DNA of 64,000 nt from the NCBI RefSeq assembly GCF_002795245.1, contig NZ_PGVG01000021.1, forward strand, positions 61,320 through 125,319, given 5' to 3'. A model generated the notes under the pieces. That model searched no databases. It was given only the letters and a program-made list of their open reading frames with translations, and was not told the DNA's origin. Shown piece by piece: positions 17,233-25,794 of the stretch. The stretch is from Bradyrhizobium forestalis (GTDB lineage: Bacteria; Pseudomonadota; Alphaproteobacteria; Rhizobiales; Xanthobacteraceae). The position numbers were made by a program, and so were the translations under genes. The first letter of the stretch is position 1. Each line of letters begins with the position of its first letter.

Positions 17233-18459
17233 ATGACGACGACGTTCGCACGCCGCTCCGCGGCCCTTCTGGCCTGCGCCGCCTTCGGTTTTGCAACATC
17301 CGCCTACGCGCAGGACAAGACCGTCAAGATCGGCGTGCTCAACGACATGTCGAGTCTCTATGCCGACATCGGCGGCCCGAACTCGGTCGCGGCGGTGAAA
17401 ATGGCGGTCGAGGATTCCGGCCTGAAGGCCAAGGGCTGGACCATCGAGGTCCTCTCCGGCGATCACCAGAACAAGCCCGACATCGGCGTCAACATCGCCC
17501 GGCAATGGATCGATGCCGACAAGGTCGACGCCATCGCCGACACGCCGAGCTCCGGCGTTGCGCTCGCGGTGAGCAACCTCGTCAAGGAAAAGAATTCGGT
17601 GCTGCTCAATTCGGGTGCGGCCACCGCCGACCTGACCGGCAAGGCCTGCACGCCCAATACCGTCTCCTTCACCTACGACACCTACATGCTCGCCAACGGC
17701 ACCGGCAAGGCGCTGACCAAGGCGGGCGGCGATAGCTGGTTCTTCCTCACCGCGGATTACGCATTCGGCCATGCGCTGGAGCGTGACACCAGCGCCGTCG
17801 TCACGGCCACCGGCGGCAAGGTGCTCGGCGGCGTCAAGCACCCGCTGAACACGGCGGACTTCTCCTCGTTCCTGCTCCAGGCGCAGTCCTCCAAGTCCAA
17901 GATCATCGGCCTTGCAAATGCGGGCGGCGACACCACCAATGCGATCAAGCAGGCCGCCGAGTTCGGCATCGTCTCCGGCGGGCAGAAGCTCGCGGCGCTG
18001 CTGCTGTTCATCAACGACGTGCATTCGCTCGGCTTGAAGACCGCGCAGGGCCTGACCTTCACCGAGTCCTTCTATTGGGACCTCAACGACAAGACCCGCG
18101 AATGGTCGAAGCGCTTCCAGAAGGTCTCGCCCAAGGGCTCGATGCCCTCGATGACGGTTGCGGGCCTCTATGCCGAGATCCTGCATTACCTGAAGGCGAT
18201 GGACGCGCTCGGCAGCAATCCGCATGACGGCGCCAAGGTCGTCGCCAAGATGAAGGAGCTGCCGACCGACGATCCGTTGTTCGGCAAGGGCCCGCTGCGC
18301 CAGGACGGACGCCGCCTCATCCCGGCCTATCTGTTCGAGGTGAAGAAGCCCGAGGAGTCGAAGGGACCGTGGGACTATTACAAGCTGGTCGCCACCATCG
18401 ATCCGGAGGATGCGGCCAAGCCGCTCAAGGACAGCGACTGCCCGCTGGTGAAGAAATAG
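17233..18459 (+). CDS. ABC transporter substrate-binding protein, branched-chain amino-acid (HAAT) type, orphan
   Basis: 408 residues from the ATG at 17233, with GGAGGAAA 6 bases upstream; the open frame begins 21 bases earlier. A signal peptide ends at SAYAQ. The mature protein has the LivK-like type I fold: TVKIGVLNDMSSLYADIGG, DHQNKPDIGVNIARQWID, LTADYAFGHALERD. It is very similar throughout to the binding protein at 33440-34660, sharing the C-terminal stretch FEVKKPEESKGPWDYYKLV. No permease or ATPase gene is beside it, so it probably docks on a transporter encoded elsewhere. A palindromic element follows the stop at once. Confidence 0.92.
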   Translation: MTTTFARRSAALLACAAFGFATSAYAQDKTVKIGVLNDMSSLYADIGGPNSVAAVKMAVEDSGLKAKGWTIEVLSGDHQNKPDIGVNIARQWIDADKVDAIADTPSSGVALAVSNLVKEKNSVLLNSGAATADLTGKACTPNTVSFTYDTYMLANGTGKALTKAGGDSWFFLTADYAFGHALERDTSAVVTATGGKVLGGVKHPLNTADFSSFLLQAQSSKSKIIGLANAGGDTTNAIKQAAEFGIVSGGQKLAALLLFINDVHSLGLKTAQGLTFTESFYWDLNDKTREWSKRFQKVSPKGSMPSMTVAGLYAEILHYLKAMDALGSNPHDGAKVVAKMKELPTDDPLFGKGPLRQDGRRLIPAYLFEVKKPEESKGPWDYYKLVATIDPEDAAKPLKDSDCPLVKK

Positions 18460-18462
18460 GAA

Positions 18463-18603
18463 GTACAGGGTGGGTTAGCCGGCGGCTGCGCGAAGCGCGG
18501 TCCGCTGGCGTAACCCACCGCTTCTATCTCCGCTGAAACCAAAGTGGTGGGTTACGCCTCGCGGGTTGCGCTTCGCGCAATCCGCGAGGCTAACCCACCC
18601 TAC
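18463..18603. repeat. palindromic intergenic element (type D, GGTGGGTTA family)
   Basis: The left half begins GTACAGGGTGGGTTAGCC and ends GCGTAACCCACC; the right half begins GGTGGGTTACGC and ends GGCTAACCCACCCTAC. The two halves are inverted copies, so the whole unit can fold into a long stem with side hairpins (CTGCGCGAAGCGCGG, TTGCGCTTCGCGCAA). It lies between convergent genes, where it could end both transcripts. This motif is abundant in Bradyrhizobium intergenic DNA by my recollection. Confidence 0.85.
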
Positions 18604-19856
18604 GAAACCGTCTTCGTCGCCCCCAGCGTCCGCACCGCGATCACTGCGCATACCACCATCAGCACCGCTGCGAGCAGGAACGGCGCGCCGGGCAGATGCA
18701 GCGGCGCGCTGGCGCCGATGAAATAGGAAAATGTCAGCGTGAACAGGAACGGGCCGACGAGCTGCGACACGCTCTGCACGCTCGCGGTCGCGCCCTGCAA
18801 CTGGCCCTGCTGATCGGCCGCGACCAGCCGCGTCATCAGCGATTGCGAGGCGGCCCCCGAGATGCCCCACAGCGCCAAGATGGGAATGCCGAGCCAGGAT
18901 AGCGGTCCGGTCGGCGCAGCGCCCAGGACCACGAAGCCGATCGCACCACAGCAGAGGCCGAGCAACAATGCATTTCGCTCGCCGAGCGCGCGCACGATCG
19001 GCCCGATCGCGAGCCCCTGCACCACCATGGCGCAGATGCCGACCATCGCCAGCGTCAATCCCACGGTCTTGGAATCCCAGCCATAGCGATAGGTCGCATA
19101 GAGCACGAAGGTCGAGGGCAGCACGACATGCGCGACCTGCGCGATGAAATTGACGACCGACAACGCGGCGAGCACCGCGTTGGATCGCAACAGGTGCAGC
19201 GCCCCGATCGGATTGGCACTCCGCCAGCGGAACGGCGCGCGCTTGTCGGGCGCAAGCGATTCCGGCAGCACGAAGAGCCCATAGAGCGCATTGGCGAAGC
19301 TCAGGGCTGCCGAGGCCCAGAACGGCAGGCGCGGATCGATATCACCGAGCAGGCCGCCGAGCGCCGGGCCCAAGATGAAGCCGGCGCCGAAGGCCGCACC
19401 AATCCTGCCGAAGATCGCCGCGCGCCGCTCCGGCGGCGTGATATCCGAGATATAGGCGAACGCGGTCGAGATGCTGGCCGAGGTGATGCCGGAGATCACG
19501 CGGCCGATGAATAGCCAGACCAGCGACGGCGCCAGCGCCATCAGCACGTAGTCGGCCGCGAGCCCGAAATTCGACAGCAGCACCACCGGGCGCCGTCCGA
19601 AGCGGTCGGACAGCGCGCCGAGGACGGGCGAGAACACGAACTGCATCAAGGCCCAGGCGGTGCCGAACAGGCCGAAGATGCGCGCCGCATGCGCGGTGTC
19701 GTTATCGACGAAACTTTCGATCAGCTTGGGCAGAATCGGCATGATCACGCCGAGTGCCAACATGTCGAGCAGGATGGTGACGAAGATGAAAGCGACCGCG
19801 CCGCGCCGGGCCGGCGCAGCACTTGCCGCCAGCGCCTCGCCGGCACCGTCGCTCAC
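18600..19856 (-). CDS. MFS transporter of the tetracycline-efflux (TetA/TCR) type
   Basis: 418 residues, about 12 hydrophobic segments. The family's loop 2-3 motif appears as GALSDRFGRRPVVLLSN, and helix 5 has GPALGGLLGD. Members are proton antiporters for tetracyclines or other small drugs; substrate is not predictable. Its ATG overlaps the der stop by 4 bases (ATGA), so it sits in the der operon, which is unusual for an efflux pump and suggests constitutive expression. The 3' end touches the type D palindromic element. Confidence 0.9.
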   Translation of the reverse strand: MSDGAGEALAASAAPARRGAVAFIFVTILLDMLALGVIMPILPKLIESFVDNDTAHAARIFGLFGTAWALMQFVFSPVLGALSDRFGRRPVVLLSNFGLAADYVLMALAPSLVWLFIGRVISGITSASISTAFAYISDITPPERRAAIFGRIGAAFGAGFILGPALGGLLGDIDPRLPFWASAALSFANALYGLFVLPESLAPDKRAPFRWRSANPIGALHLLRSNAVLAALSVVNFIAQVAHVVLPSTFVLYATYRYGWDSKTVGLTLAMVGICAMVVQGLAIGPIVRALGERNALLLGLCCGAIGFVVLGAAPTGPLSWLGIPILALWGISGAASQSLMTRLVAADQQGQLQGATASVQSVSQLVGPFLFTLTFSYFIGASAPLHLPGAPFLLAAVLMVVCAVIAVRTLGATKTVS

Positions 19857-21235
19857 GACGGCCGCTTGCGCTTGTGCGCGAAAGGATTGGCCTTCTCGCG
19901 CAAGGTGATGCGCACCGGCGTGCCCGGCAGATCGAAGGTCTCGCGCATGGAATTGGTGAGGTAGCGCAAGTAAGACTGCGGCACCGCGTCCGCGCGCGAG
20001 CAGAACAGCACGAAGCTCGGCGGGCGCGCCTTGTTCTGCGTGATATAGTTCAGCTTCAGCCTGCGGCCGGACACCGCCGGCGGCGGGTTGGCCTGGATCG
20101 CCTGCTCGAACCAGCGATTGAGCGCGGCCGTCGGCACGCGCCTGTTCCAGACCGCATAGGCGTCCTGGATCGCCTGCATCAGGCGGTCGATGCCCTCACC
20201 CATCAGGCCCGAGACGGCGACGATGGGCACGCCCTTGAGCTGCGGCAGCCAATGGTCGGAATCGCGGCGCAGGCCCGAGATCGCGCCGCCGCCCTTGGTC
20301 TCCATCAGGTCCCATTTGTTGACGGCGAGCACGACCGCCCTTCCCTCGCGCTCGATCAGATCGGCGATGCGCAGATCCTGCTCCTCGAAGCGATTCTGCG
20401 AATCCATCATCAGCACGACCACTTCGGCAAAGCGCACCGCGCGCAGCGCATCCGCGACTGAGAGCTTCTCCAGCTTCTCCTCGATGCGCGAGCGCCGCCG
20501 CAGGCCGGCGGTGTCGAACACGCGGAAATCGCGGCCCTTCCAGTTGATCTCCACCGCGATGGAATCGCGCGTGGTGCCGGCCTCCGGGCTGGTCAGCAGG
20601 CGCTCCTCGCCGAGCAGATGATTGATCAGCGTCGACTTGCCGGCGTTGGGCCGGCCGACGATGGCGACCCGGATCGGACGCGTCGCGGCCTCCTCCTCGG
20701 AGAGCGGCTCGTCGTCCTCGACCGCGTCTTCGTCGACGGGCTCCGGCATCAGCTTGGCGAGCGCGTCGTAAAGCTCGCCCATACCCTCGCCATGCTCGGC
20801 CGAGACCTGGATGGGATCGCCGAGGCCGAGCGCGAAGGCTTCCATCGCGCCGGCATCGCCGTGCTTGCCTTCGCTCTTGTTGGCGATGAGCAGCACCGGC
20901 TTGTTGGCCTTGCGGGCGAAGTCGGCGAAGGCGCGATCGGTGGGCGTGAGACCGATGCGGGCGTCGATGACGAAGAACAGCGCGTCGGCCTGCGCGATCG
21001 CGGTCTCGGTCTGCTCCTGCATGCGCGCCGTCAGCGAGCCCCTGGCGCCCTCGTCGAGGCCGGCGGTGTCGATGATGATGAACTGGAGGTCGCCGAGCCT
21101 GGCCTCGCCTTCGCGGCGGTCGCGGGGGACACCCGGCAGGTCATCGACGAGCGCGAGCTTCTGTCCAACCAGGCGGTTGAACAGCGTCGACTTGCCGACA
21201 TTGGGCCGGCCGATGATGGCGATCGTGAAGGACAT
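19853..21235 (-). CDS. der: ribosome biogenesis GTPase Der (EngA)
   Basis: Essential double-GTPase for 50S maturation. Two G domains: GRPNVGKSTLFN near residue 8 and GRPNAGKSTLIN near 195; each has its DxxG and NKxD (ANKSEG and VNKWDL). The C-terminal KH-like domain ends with LREKANPFAHKRKR. Length 460 aa. Upstream are the envelope lipoprotein and TPR genes; in E. coli the order is yfgM-bamB-der. Downstream it overlaps the MFS gene by 4 bases. Confidence 0.96.
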   Translation of the reverse strand: MSFTIAIIGRPNVGKSTLFNRLVGQKLALVDDLPGVPRDRREGEARLGDLQFIIIDTAGLDEGARGSLTARMQEQTETAIAQADALFFVIDARIGLTPTDRAFADFARKANKPVLLIANKSEGKHGDAGAMEAFALGLGDPIQVSAEHGEGMGELYDALAKLMPEPVDEDAVEDDEPLSEEEAATRPIRVAIVGRPNAGKSTLINHLLGEERLLTSPEAGTTRDSIAVEINWKGRDFRVFDTAGLRRRSRIEEKLEKLSVADALRAVRFAEVVVLMMDSQNRFEEQDLRIADLIEREGRAVVLAVNKWDLMETKGGGAISGLRRDSDHWLPQLKGVPIVAVSGLMGEGIDRLMQAIQDAYAVWNRRVPTAALNRWFEQAIQANPPPAVSGRRLKLNYITQNKARPPSFVLFCSRADAVPQSYLRYLTNSMRETFDLPGTPVRITLREKANPFAHKRKRPS

Positions 21236-21283
21236 CGGTCATTCGTGCGCTGCCGGGGCTGCGCCTGTCAATGCGAGGAAAAA

Positions 21284-21835
21284 TTAGCGCGAGAAGCTGC
21301 CGCTCGGCAGCGGCGCCGGGAAGGCGCTCTGCGATTGCTGCTGCGGGGCCTGGGTTGGTTGCGCCTGCTGGACGGGCTGATCAGGCGGCGGCGCGGTGGT
21401 GCGCTTGCGGACGATCTTGTGCTTGGGCGGCGGGGCGGCGGTGGGCGGCGCGGCCTCCGGCTGGGCCTCGCCGTCGATCTCGCCGGCGGGCGCTTCAGCC
21501 GGCGCGACTGCTGCTGCGGCCGGCTGCTTGGTGTGCTTCGCCTTGGCCCCCTTCGCCGGCCTGGCCGGTTCCGGCGGGGGCTCGGCGGGCAGGGCCGCGA
21601 CCGCAGGGGCGCCCGGATCGGGCTGCTGCTGCGCGCCCTTGTACATCTCCTTCGGCACGCCCTGCTCGAGGCCCGGCACGCCCTCCGGAAACACCGGCTT
21701 GCGGTCGCCCGGCAGCTTCTTCTTGGTGTCGAGGAAGTCGAGCATGTCGCTTGGATCGAAGCTGGAGCAGCCGCCCAGGACGCCGGTGAAGGCGATCAGG
21801 ACGGCGGCTGCGATCAAGCGTGGCGTGCGGCGCAT
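21284..21835 (-). CDS. proline/alanine-rich lipoprotein, hypothetical
   Basis: 183 residues. The signal peptide ends in the lipobox LGGC, so Cys about residue 23 should be lipidated. Residues 24-75 are moderately conserved-looking (SSFDPSDMLDFLDTKKKLPG, VPGLEQGVPKEMYKG). The rest is low-complexity P/A/Q-rich sequence with KAKHTK, KHKIVRK basic patches, perhaps for reaching across the periplasm. It stands between a YfgM-like protein and der, where E. coli has bamB, but it has no beta-propeller. Function unknown. Confidence 0.85.
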   Translation of the reverse strand: MRRTPRLIAAAVLIAFTGVLGGCSSFDPSDMLDFLDTKKKLPGDRKPVFPEGVPGLEQGVPKEMYKGAQQQPDPGAPAVAALPAEPPPEPARPAKGAKAKHTKQPAAAAVAPAEAPAGEIDGEAQPEAAPPTAAPPPKHKIVRKRTTAPPPDQPVQQAQPTQAPQQQSQSAFPAPLPSGSFSR

Positions 21836-21867
21836 CTTGTGTCTCGTCTCAAGTCAGAGGGCCGTCG

Positions 21868-22527
21868 TCAGCTCTTGGCGACGGGCGGCAGCAGGGCGGC
21901 GAGCGCCTCGGCGCGCGAGCGCAGGCCGGGCGGCGTTTCGCCGTCTCCGTCAATCGCGTCGAGCCATTTGCGGGCTGCAGTCATGTCGTTGTTGCGCCAG
22001 GCCGACAGCGCCAGCATCTCGCGAGCGCTGTGCCGGAAGGTCGATTTCGATTTCGGCGCGGCGGAGGCCTCCAGCCGCTGCTGCATGTCGGCATAGCTGG
22101 CGCTGTCGAGCAGCAGGCCGGCAGCACGGATCTTCGCCAGATCCTGCCACTCGCCACCAACACTGCGATCGGCGGCAATGTCGTCATACATCTTCGCGGC
22201 GGCCTTGGGATCGCCGCTCGCGGCTTCGGCCGCAGCGCGCAGCCGCGCCAGGGTGCGATAACCGGACGGAGCCTTGGCGGCGAGCTCGGTGAAGGCCTTC
22301 TCGGCGTCCGCGTGCTTGCCCTGCTCGGACAGCTCGACGGCCTTCTCGAAGGCGGCACCGGCCTCGGCGGCCTTCTTGGCCTCCAGGTACTTATAACCCT
22401 GCCAGCCGGCAGCCGCCGCCACGACCAGCACCATCAGGGCGACGAAGTAGATCGAATACTTGTCCCACAGCTTCTTGAACTGCTCGCGACGTACTTCCTC
22501 GTCGACTTCGTCAAATAATTCAGACAC
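21868..22527 (-). CDS. YfgM-like tetratricopeptide membrane protein
   Basis: 219 residues. A cytoplasmic N-terminal segment (MSELFDEVDEEVRREQFKKL) is followed by one TM helix (YFVALMVLVVAAAAGWQGY) and a periplasmic TPR domain with AAAFEKAVELSEQGKHADAE and later repeats. This is the TPR_21/YfgM architecture; in E. coli YfgM works beside the SecYEG-PpiD chaperones. It is 32 bases before the lipoprotein gene, then der, supporting one envelope-plus-ribosome operon. Confidence 0.88.
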   Translation of the reverse strand: MSELFDEVDEEVRREQFKKLWDKYSIYFVALMVLVVAAAAGWQGYKYLEAKKAAEAGAAFEKAVELSEQGKHADAEKAFTELAAKAPSGYRTLARLRAAAEAASGDPKAAAKMYDDIAADRSVGGEWQDLAKIRAAGLLLDSASYADMQQRLEASAAPKSKSTFRHSAREMLALSAWRNNDMTAARKWLDAIDGDGETPPGLRSRAEALAALLPPVAKS

Positions 22528-22692
22528 TTATGCTAATCCCATGCCCGTCCGGGTGCGCGCGCCAAAGCGTTCGCGTCAGGAATCCCGTCCCCGCGTGGCG
22601 GCGGGGTACCCTAACGATATGGCGGTGGCAAGGCAAAGCAAGCCCGATCAAGGCGTTAACCACCCAGCAGAAGCCCGGAGCGGCCGCCCGGC

Positions 22693-24285
22693 TCAGGTTC
22701 CAAGGCGCTCCCGCAGCTGCCGCTTCAGCACCTTGCCGTTGGCATTGCGCGGCAACGGCTCTGATGTGACCGCCATGGTCTCGGGGACCTTGTAGTCGGA
22801 CAGCCGCTCGGCGCACCAGGCGCGCAAATCGGCGTCGGCAACGGGTGCGCGCGTCACCACCACGGCGTGGACGCGCTCGCCCAGCACCGGGCAGGCCTTG
22901 GCGATGATCGCGCTCTCGACCACGGCGGGGTGGCCGGCCAGCACGGATTCGACCTCGGCCGAATAGATCTTCAGGCCGCCGCGATTGATCATGTCCTTTT
23001 GCCGGTCGAACACGCGGACAAACCCTTCCGCGTCGACCGAGCCGAGGTCACCGGAGTGCCAGAACCCACCGGTGAAGCTTTCGGCCGTGGCTTGGAGGTT
23101 ATTCCAATAGCCCTTGATGACCGAGGCACTCTGGATCCAGAGCTCGCCGATCTCGCCAGGAGGCTGCTCGCGCCCGTCCGTCCCCATCGCCATGATGCGC
23201 GCGCCGGGGCACGGCAGGCCGACGCTGTCGATGTGGCTCGCCGTCAGCTCGCCCGGCATGATGGTCGAGGGCGACGTCGTCTCGGTCGCGCCGTAGCAGT
23301 TCATCAGCTTCAGGCCAGGAATCGTCGCCTTGAGCTTCTCGATGGTCGCGACCGGCATCGGCGCGCCGCCAAAGCCGCCGATGCGCCAGCTCGACAGATC
23401 ATAGTTGTCGAAATCCGGCTGGAGCAGGCAGAGATTGTACATCGCCGGCACCATCACGGTGTAGGTGACGCGCTCGCGCGCGGCGAGCTTGAGATAGTCG
23501 GCCGCCCGGAACTCCGGCATGATGATCAGCGCGCCGCCGCAGCGGATCATCGTCGTGATGTTGGCGACGACGCCGGTGACGTGGCCGAGCGGCACCGCCG
23601 CGATCGAGCGGTCGGTTTCCGTCAATTGCAGGCAGGACACGAACACCATCGAGGAATGCACGATGTTGCAATGAGCCAGCATCGCGCCCTTCGGCTTGCC
23701 TGTCGTCCCCGAGGTGTAGAGGATCATCGCGGTGTCCTCCTCGCCCACCTCGACCGGCGCAGGCGCCGGCGCGTTGTCGGCGAGCACCGCGAAACGCGAC
23801 AGAGCCCGATCATCGTCGATGGCAATATGGTGGATCACATCGGGCACATCCCGCGCATCGGGCAGCCGCTCGGCGAGCGCGGCCTCGTGGATCAGTATCC
23901 TTGCGCCGCAATCGGTCAGCACATAAGCGATTTCCGGCTTCTGCTGGCGCGTGCTGAGCAGCACGGTGACCAACCCCTCATGTGCGGCGGCAAGCAGCAG
24001 CAGCGGAAATTCGATACGGTTGCCGAGCAGGATGGCGACGCGGTCGCCGCGCTGCAAACCGAGCTTGCGAAATCCCGCTGCAATCCGTGCGGCCTGCTCC
24101 ACGGCCTGCCGCCAGCTCAGGCGGATATCGCCTGCGATCAGCGCTTCACCGTCGGGATTGCGGGCGCAGGCATCGGCGATCATCACCCACAGACTCGTCG
24201 GCCGGTCGCAGAACGCCGGCACCACCCGATCGCCAAAGCGCGCCTCGAGCCGCATCGGCGGAATCTGAGATTGCGACCAGTCCAT
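22693..24285 (-). CDS. AMP-binding acyl-CoA synthetase / ligase
   Basis: 530 residues, ANL superfamily. The P-loop-like motif A ILYTSGTTGKPKGAML is intact; NCYGATETT is the A5 motif, WHSGDLGSVDAEGFVRVFDR the A7-A8 region, and KDMINRGGLKIYSAEVE leads into the C-terminal domain. The A10 lysine is in LPRNANGKVLKRQLRE. It activates a carboxylic acid with ATP and CoA; chain length is unknown. It has no CoA-metabolism neighbour except the NnrU gene 73 bases upstream. Confidence 0.93.
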   Translation of the reverse strand: MDWSQSQIPPMRLEARFGDRVVPAFCDRPTSLWVMIADACARNPDGEALIAGDIRLSWRQAVEQAARIAAGFRKLGLQRGDRVAILLGNRIEFPLLLLAAAHEGLVTVLLSTRQQKPEIAYVLTDCGARILIHEAALAERLPDARDVPDVIHHIAIDDDRALSRFAVLADNAPAPAPVEVGEEDTAMILYTSGTTGKPKGAMLAHCNIVHSSMVFVSCLQLTETDRSIAAVPLGHVTGVVANITTMIRCGGALIIMPEFRAADYLKLAARERVTYTVMVPAMYNLCLLQPDFDNYDLSSWRIGGFGGAPMPVATIEKLKATIPGLKLMNCYGATETTSPSTIMPGELTASHIDSVGLPCPGARIMAMGTDGREQPPGEIGELWIQSASVIKGYWNNLQATAESFTGGFWHSGDLGSVDAEGFVRVFDRQKDMINRGGLKIYSAEVESVLAGHPAVVESAIIAKACPVLGERVHAVVVTRAPVADADLRAWCAERLSDYKVPETMAVTSEPLPRNANGKVLKRQLRERLGT

Positions 24286-24358
24286 CGGCGTGCCTCGGCT
24301 TTGTTGCTGTTGTTATCTTCCGCGCACGGGCGAGCAGTTCCTGTCTTGTGCTGATCGG

Positions 24359-24943
24359 CTAGACGCCGACGACGGGAACACCGATCACGACGGGATGGAA
24401 CGCAAAAGCCAGCGCCAGGTAAGCAACGACCCCGACCCCGACCGCGATCAGATCGTTGGTGACGCCGCCGACCGGAATCGGCGGGCCGCCGGCGTCGGTG
24501 CGGTGCTTGAGCGTGATGCGGTCATACACCGCCCAGGCGAGGAACGAGCCGAACAGGATGATGGAGCCGAGATCGCCGTTGGCGAGCAGATGCGCCGCCG
24601 CCCACAGCTTGATGCCGGCCAGCATCGGATGCTTCAGCGTCGCATAGATGCGGCCGCGCAAATATGACGCCACCACAAGGACGACCGCCGGCAGCATCAG
24701 CGCGAGCGTGATGTGCTTCATCGCCTTCGGCGGAGACCAGACGTCGATCCAGCCGGAGCTGCGGTAGTGGGCAAAGCCCCAGATGATCAGCGCGAGCCCC
24801 GCCAGCGAGACCAGCGAATAGAGGATCTTGTAGGTCCCCTCGCCCAGCTTCGCGATCGCCTGCGCGCGCGCATCGCGCTGCGTCGTGAACATATGGGCCG
24901 CGAAAAACAGCGCCAGCCCCAGCATCATGACCACCAGACCCAC
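24359..24943 (-). CDS. NnrU family membrane protein
   Basis: 194 residues with about six hydrophobic segments and the family signatures FFAAHMF at the start and KHPMLAGIKLWAAAHLLANGD in the middle. NnrU was first seen near nitric oxide reductase genes in denitrifiers; related proteins act in carotenoid isomerisation in plants (Z-ISO). No nor or nir gene is close, so a role in denitrification is not supported here. It precedes the acyl-CoA ligase and may be cotranscribed with it. Confidence 0.9.
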   Translation of the reverse strand: MGLVVMMLGLALFFAAHMFTTQRDARAQAIAKLGEGTYKILYSLVSLAGLALIIWGFAHYRSSGWIDVWSPPKAMKHITLALMLPAVVLVVASYLRGRIYATLKHPMLAGIKLWAAAHLLANGDLGSIILFGSFLAWAVYDRITLKHRTDAGGPPIPVGGVTNDLIAVGVGVVAYLALAFAFHPVVIGVPVVGV

Positions 24944-25008
24944 GACATCCCCTTGCGTAAGACCCGTGCTCCCTCAGGTATCATCTTCACCCCGCGAAGC
25001 GCAATGCG

Positions 25009-25659
25009 TCAGTCCTTCTCAGCCAGCTTTCCGCTTCGGGCTTCGATCCAGTCTCGCCCCATCGAGATGCTGAGCTTCACCAGCGGCGCGGCAACCGTGG
25101 AGAAGAGCAGCTTGATCAGGTACTGACCAATGATCGTCGGCAGGACGACGCCGGTCCCGTAGAACGCGATCGACACGAATATCGCGGTGTCCAGCAGCTG
25201 GGCCAGCATCAGGCTGAGCCAGGCCGACAGCACCACGGACCTCCTGCCGAATGCCGTCCCGCGCAGCAGAAGGAAGAACGACAGGTCGAAGTGCTGACTG
25301 ACCATGTAGGCGATCCAGCCTCCGATCCAGATTCGAACCGAAGAGCTGACGACCGTTTCGAAATCCTGCTGGTGGTGCCAGCCTGAAGCTGCCGGGAGAT
25401 AGGCGGCAAACTCGAAATAGGCGGCGGACAAGGCCATGCTGAGCAGGCCGAGATTGATCACCCGCCTGGAATACTCCCTGCCGAACAATTCCGCGATCGT
25501 GTCGAGAATGATGAATGTCAAGAGATAGCTGAAGACGGTCGCGCTGGCGTCCAGGCCGAAAGGCAGCGCGAACAGCTTTGAGCCCGCGATCGTGCTGGTG
25601 ATCAGCAGCGAGGAATGGAGCGTGAGCAGAAATAGGAAATAGCTGATCCTGGCGTCCAT
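25009..25659 (-). CDS. queuosine-precursor (VUT/YhhQ) family transporter
   Basis: 216 residues from the ATG at 25659; a TTG at 25680 would add seven residues but has no ribosome binding site. The protein has about six TM segments and the family patterns FIILDTIAELFGREYSRRVI and LDTAIFVSIAFYGTG. E. coli YhhQ imports preQ0/preQ1 for queuosine tRNA modification. It is divergent from the GAF-TIR gene, with 135 bases between starts. Base composition in this stretch looks less GC-rich than the core genes, which may hint at later arrival. Confidence 0.88.
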   Translation of the reverse strand: MDARISYFLFLLTLHSSLLITSTIAGSKLFALPFGLDASATVFSYLLTFIILDTIAELFGREYSRRVINLGLLSMALSAAYFEFAAYLPAASGWHHQQDFETVVSSSVRIWIGGWIAYMVSQHFDLSFFLLLRGTAFGRRSVVLSAWLSLMLAQLLDTAIFVSIAFYGTGVVLPTIIGQYLIKLLFSTVAAPLVKLSISMGRDWIEARSGKLAEKD

Positions 25660-25734
25660 CGGCTCACGGCCCCGGGGCAATCTGGCGTTGATAGGTCAAG
25701 GCTACGAGCCAAAACCTCGAAAGACAACTTGTTG

Positions 25735-25762
25735 TTGAATTCGGCGTCCGGCGGAATATGAT
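25735..25762 (+). promoter_or_regulatory. candidate sigma-70 promoter for the GAF-TIR gene
   Basis: TTGAAT (25735-25740) and TATGAT (25757-25762) are 16 bases apart, with the ATG 33 bases past the -10. Just upstream is an ACAAC-TT-GTTGT inverted repeat (25724-25735) overlapping the -35, a possible operator. Based on sequence only. Confidence 0.4.
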
Positions 25763-25794
25763 CCGAACATTGCAGATCGACCGGACGGTTCATT

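Noticed and set aside
25724..25735. ACAAC-TT-GTTGT as a stand-alone regulator site
   Set aside because: Only five-base arms; I kept it as part of the promoter note and do not claim an operator.
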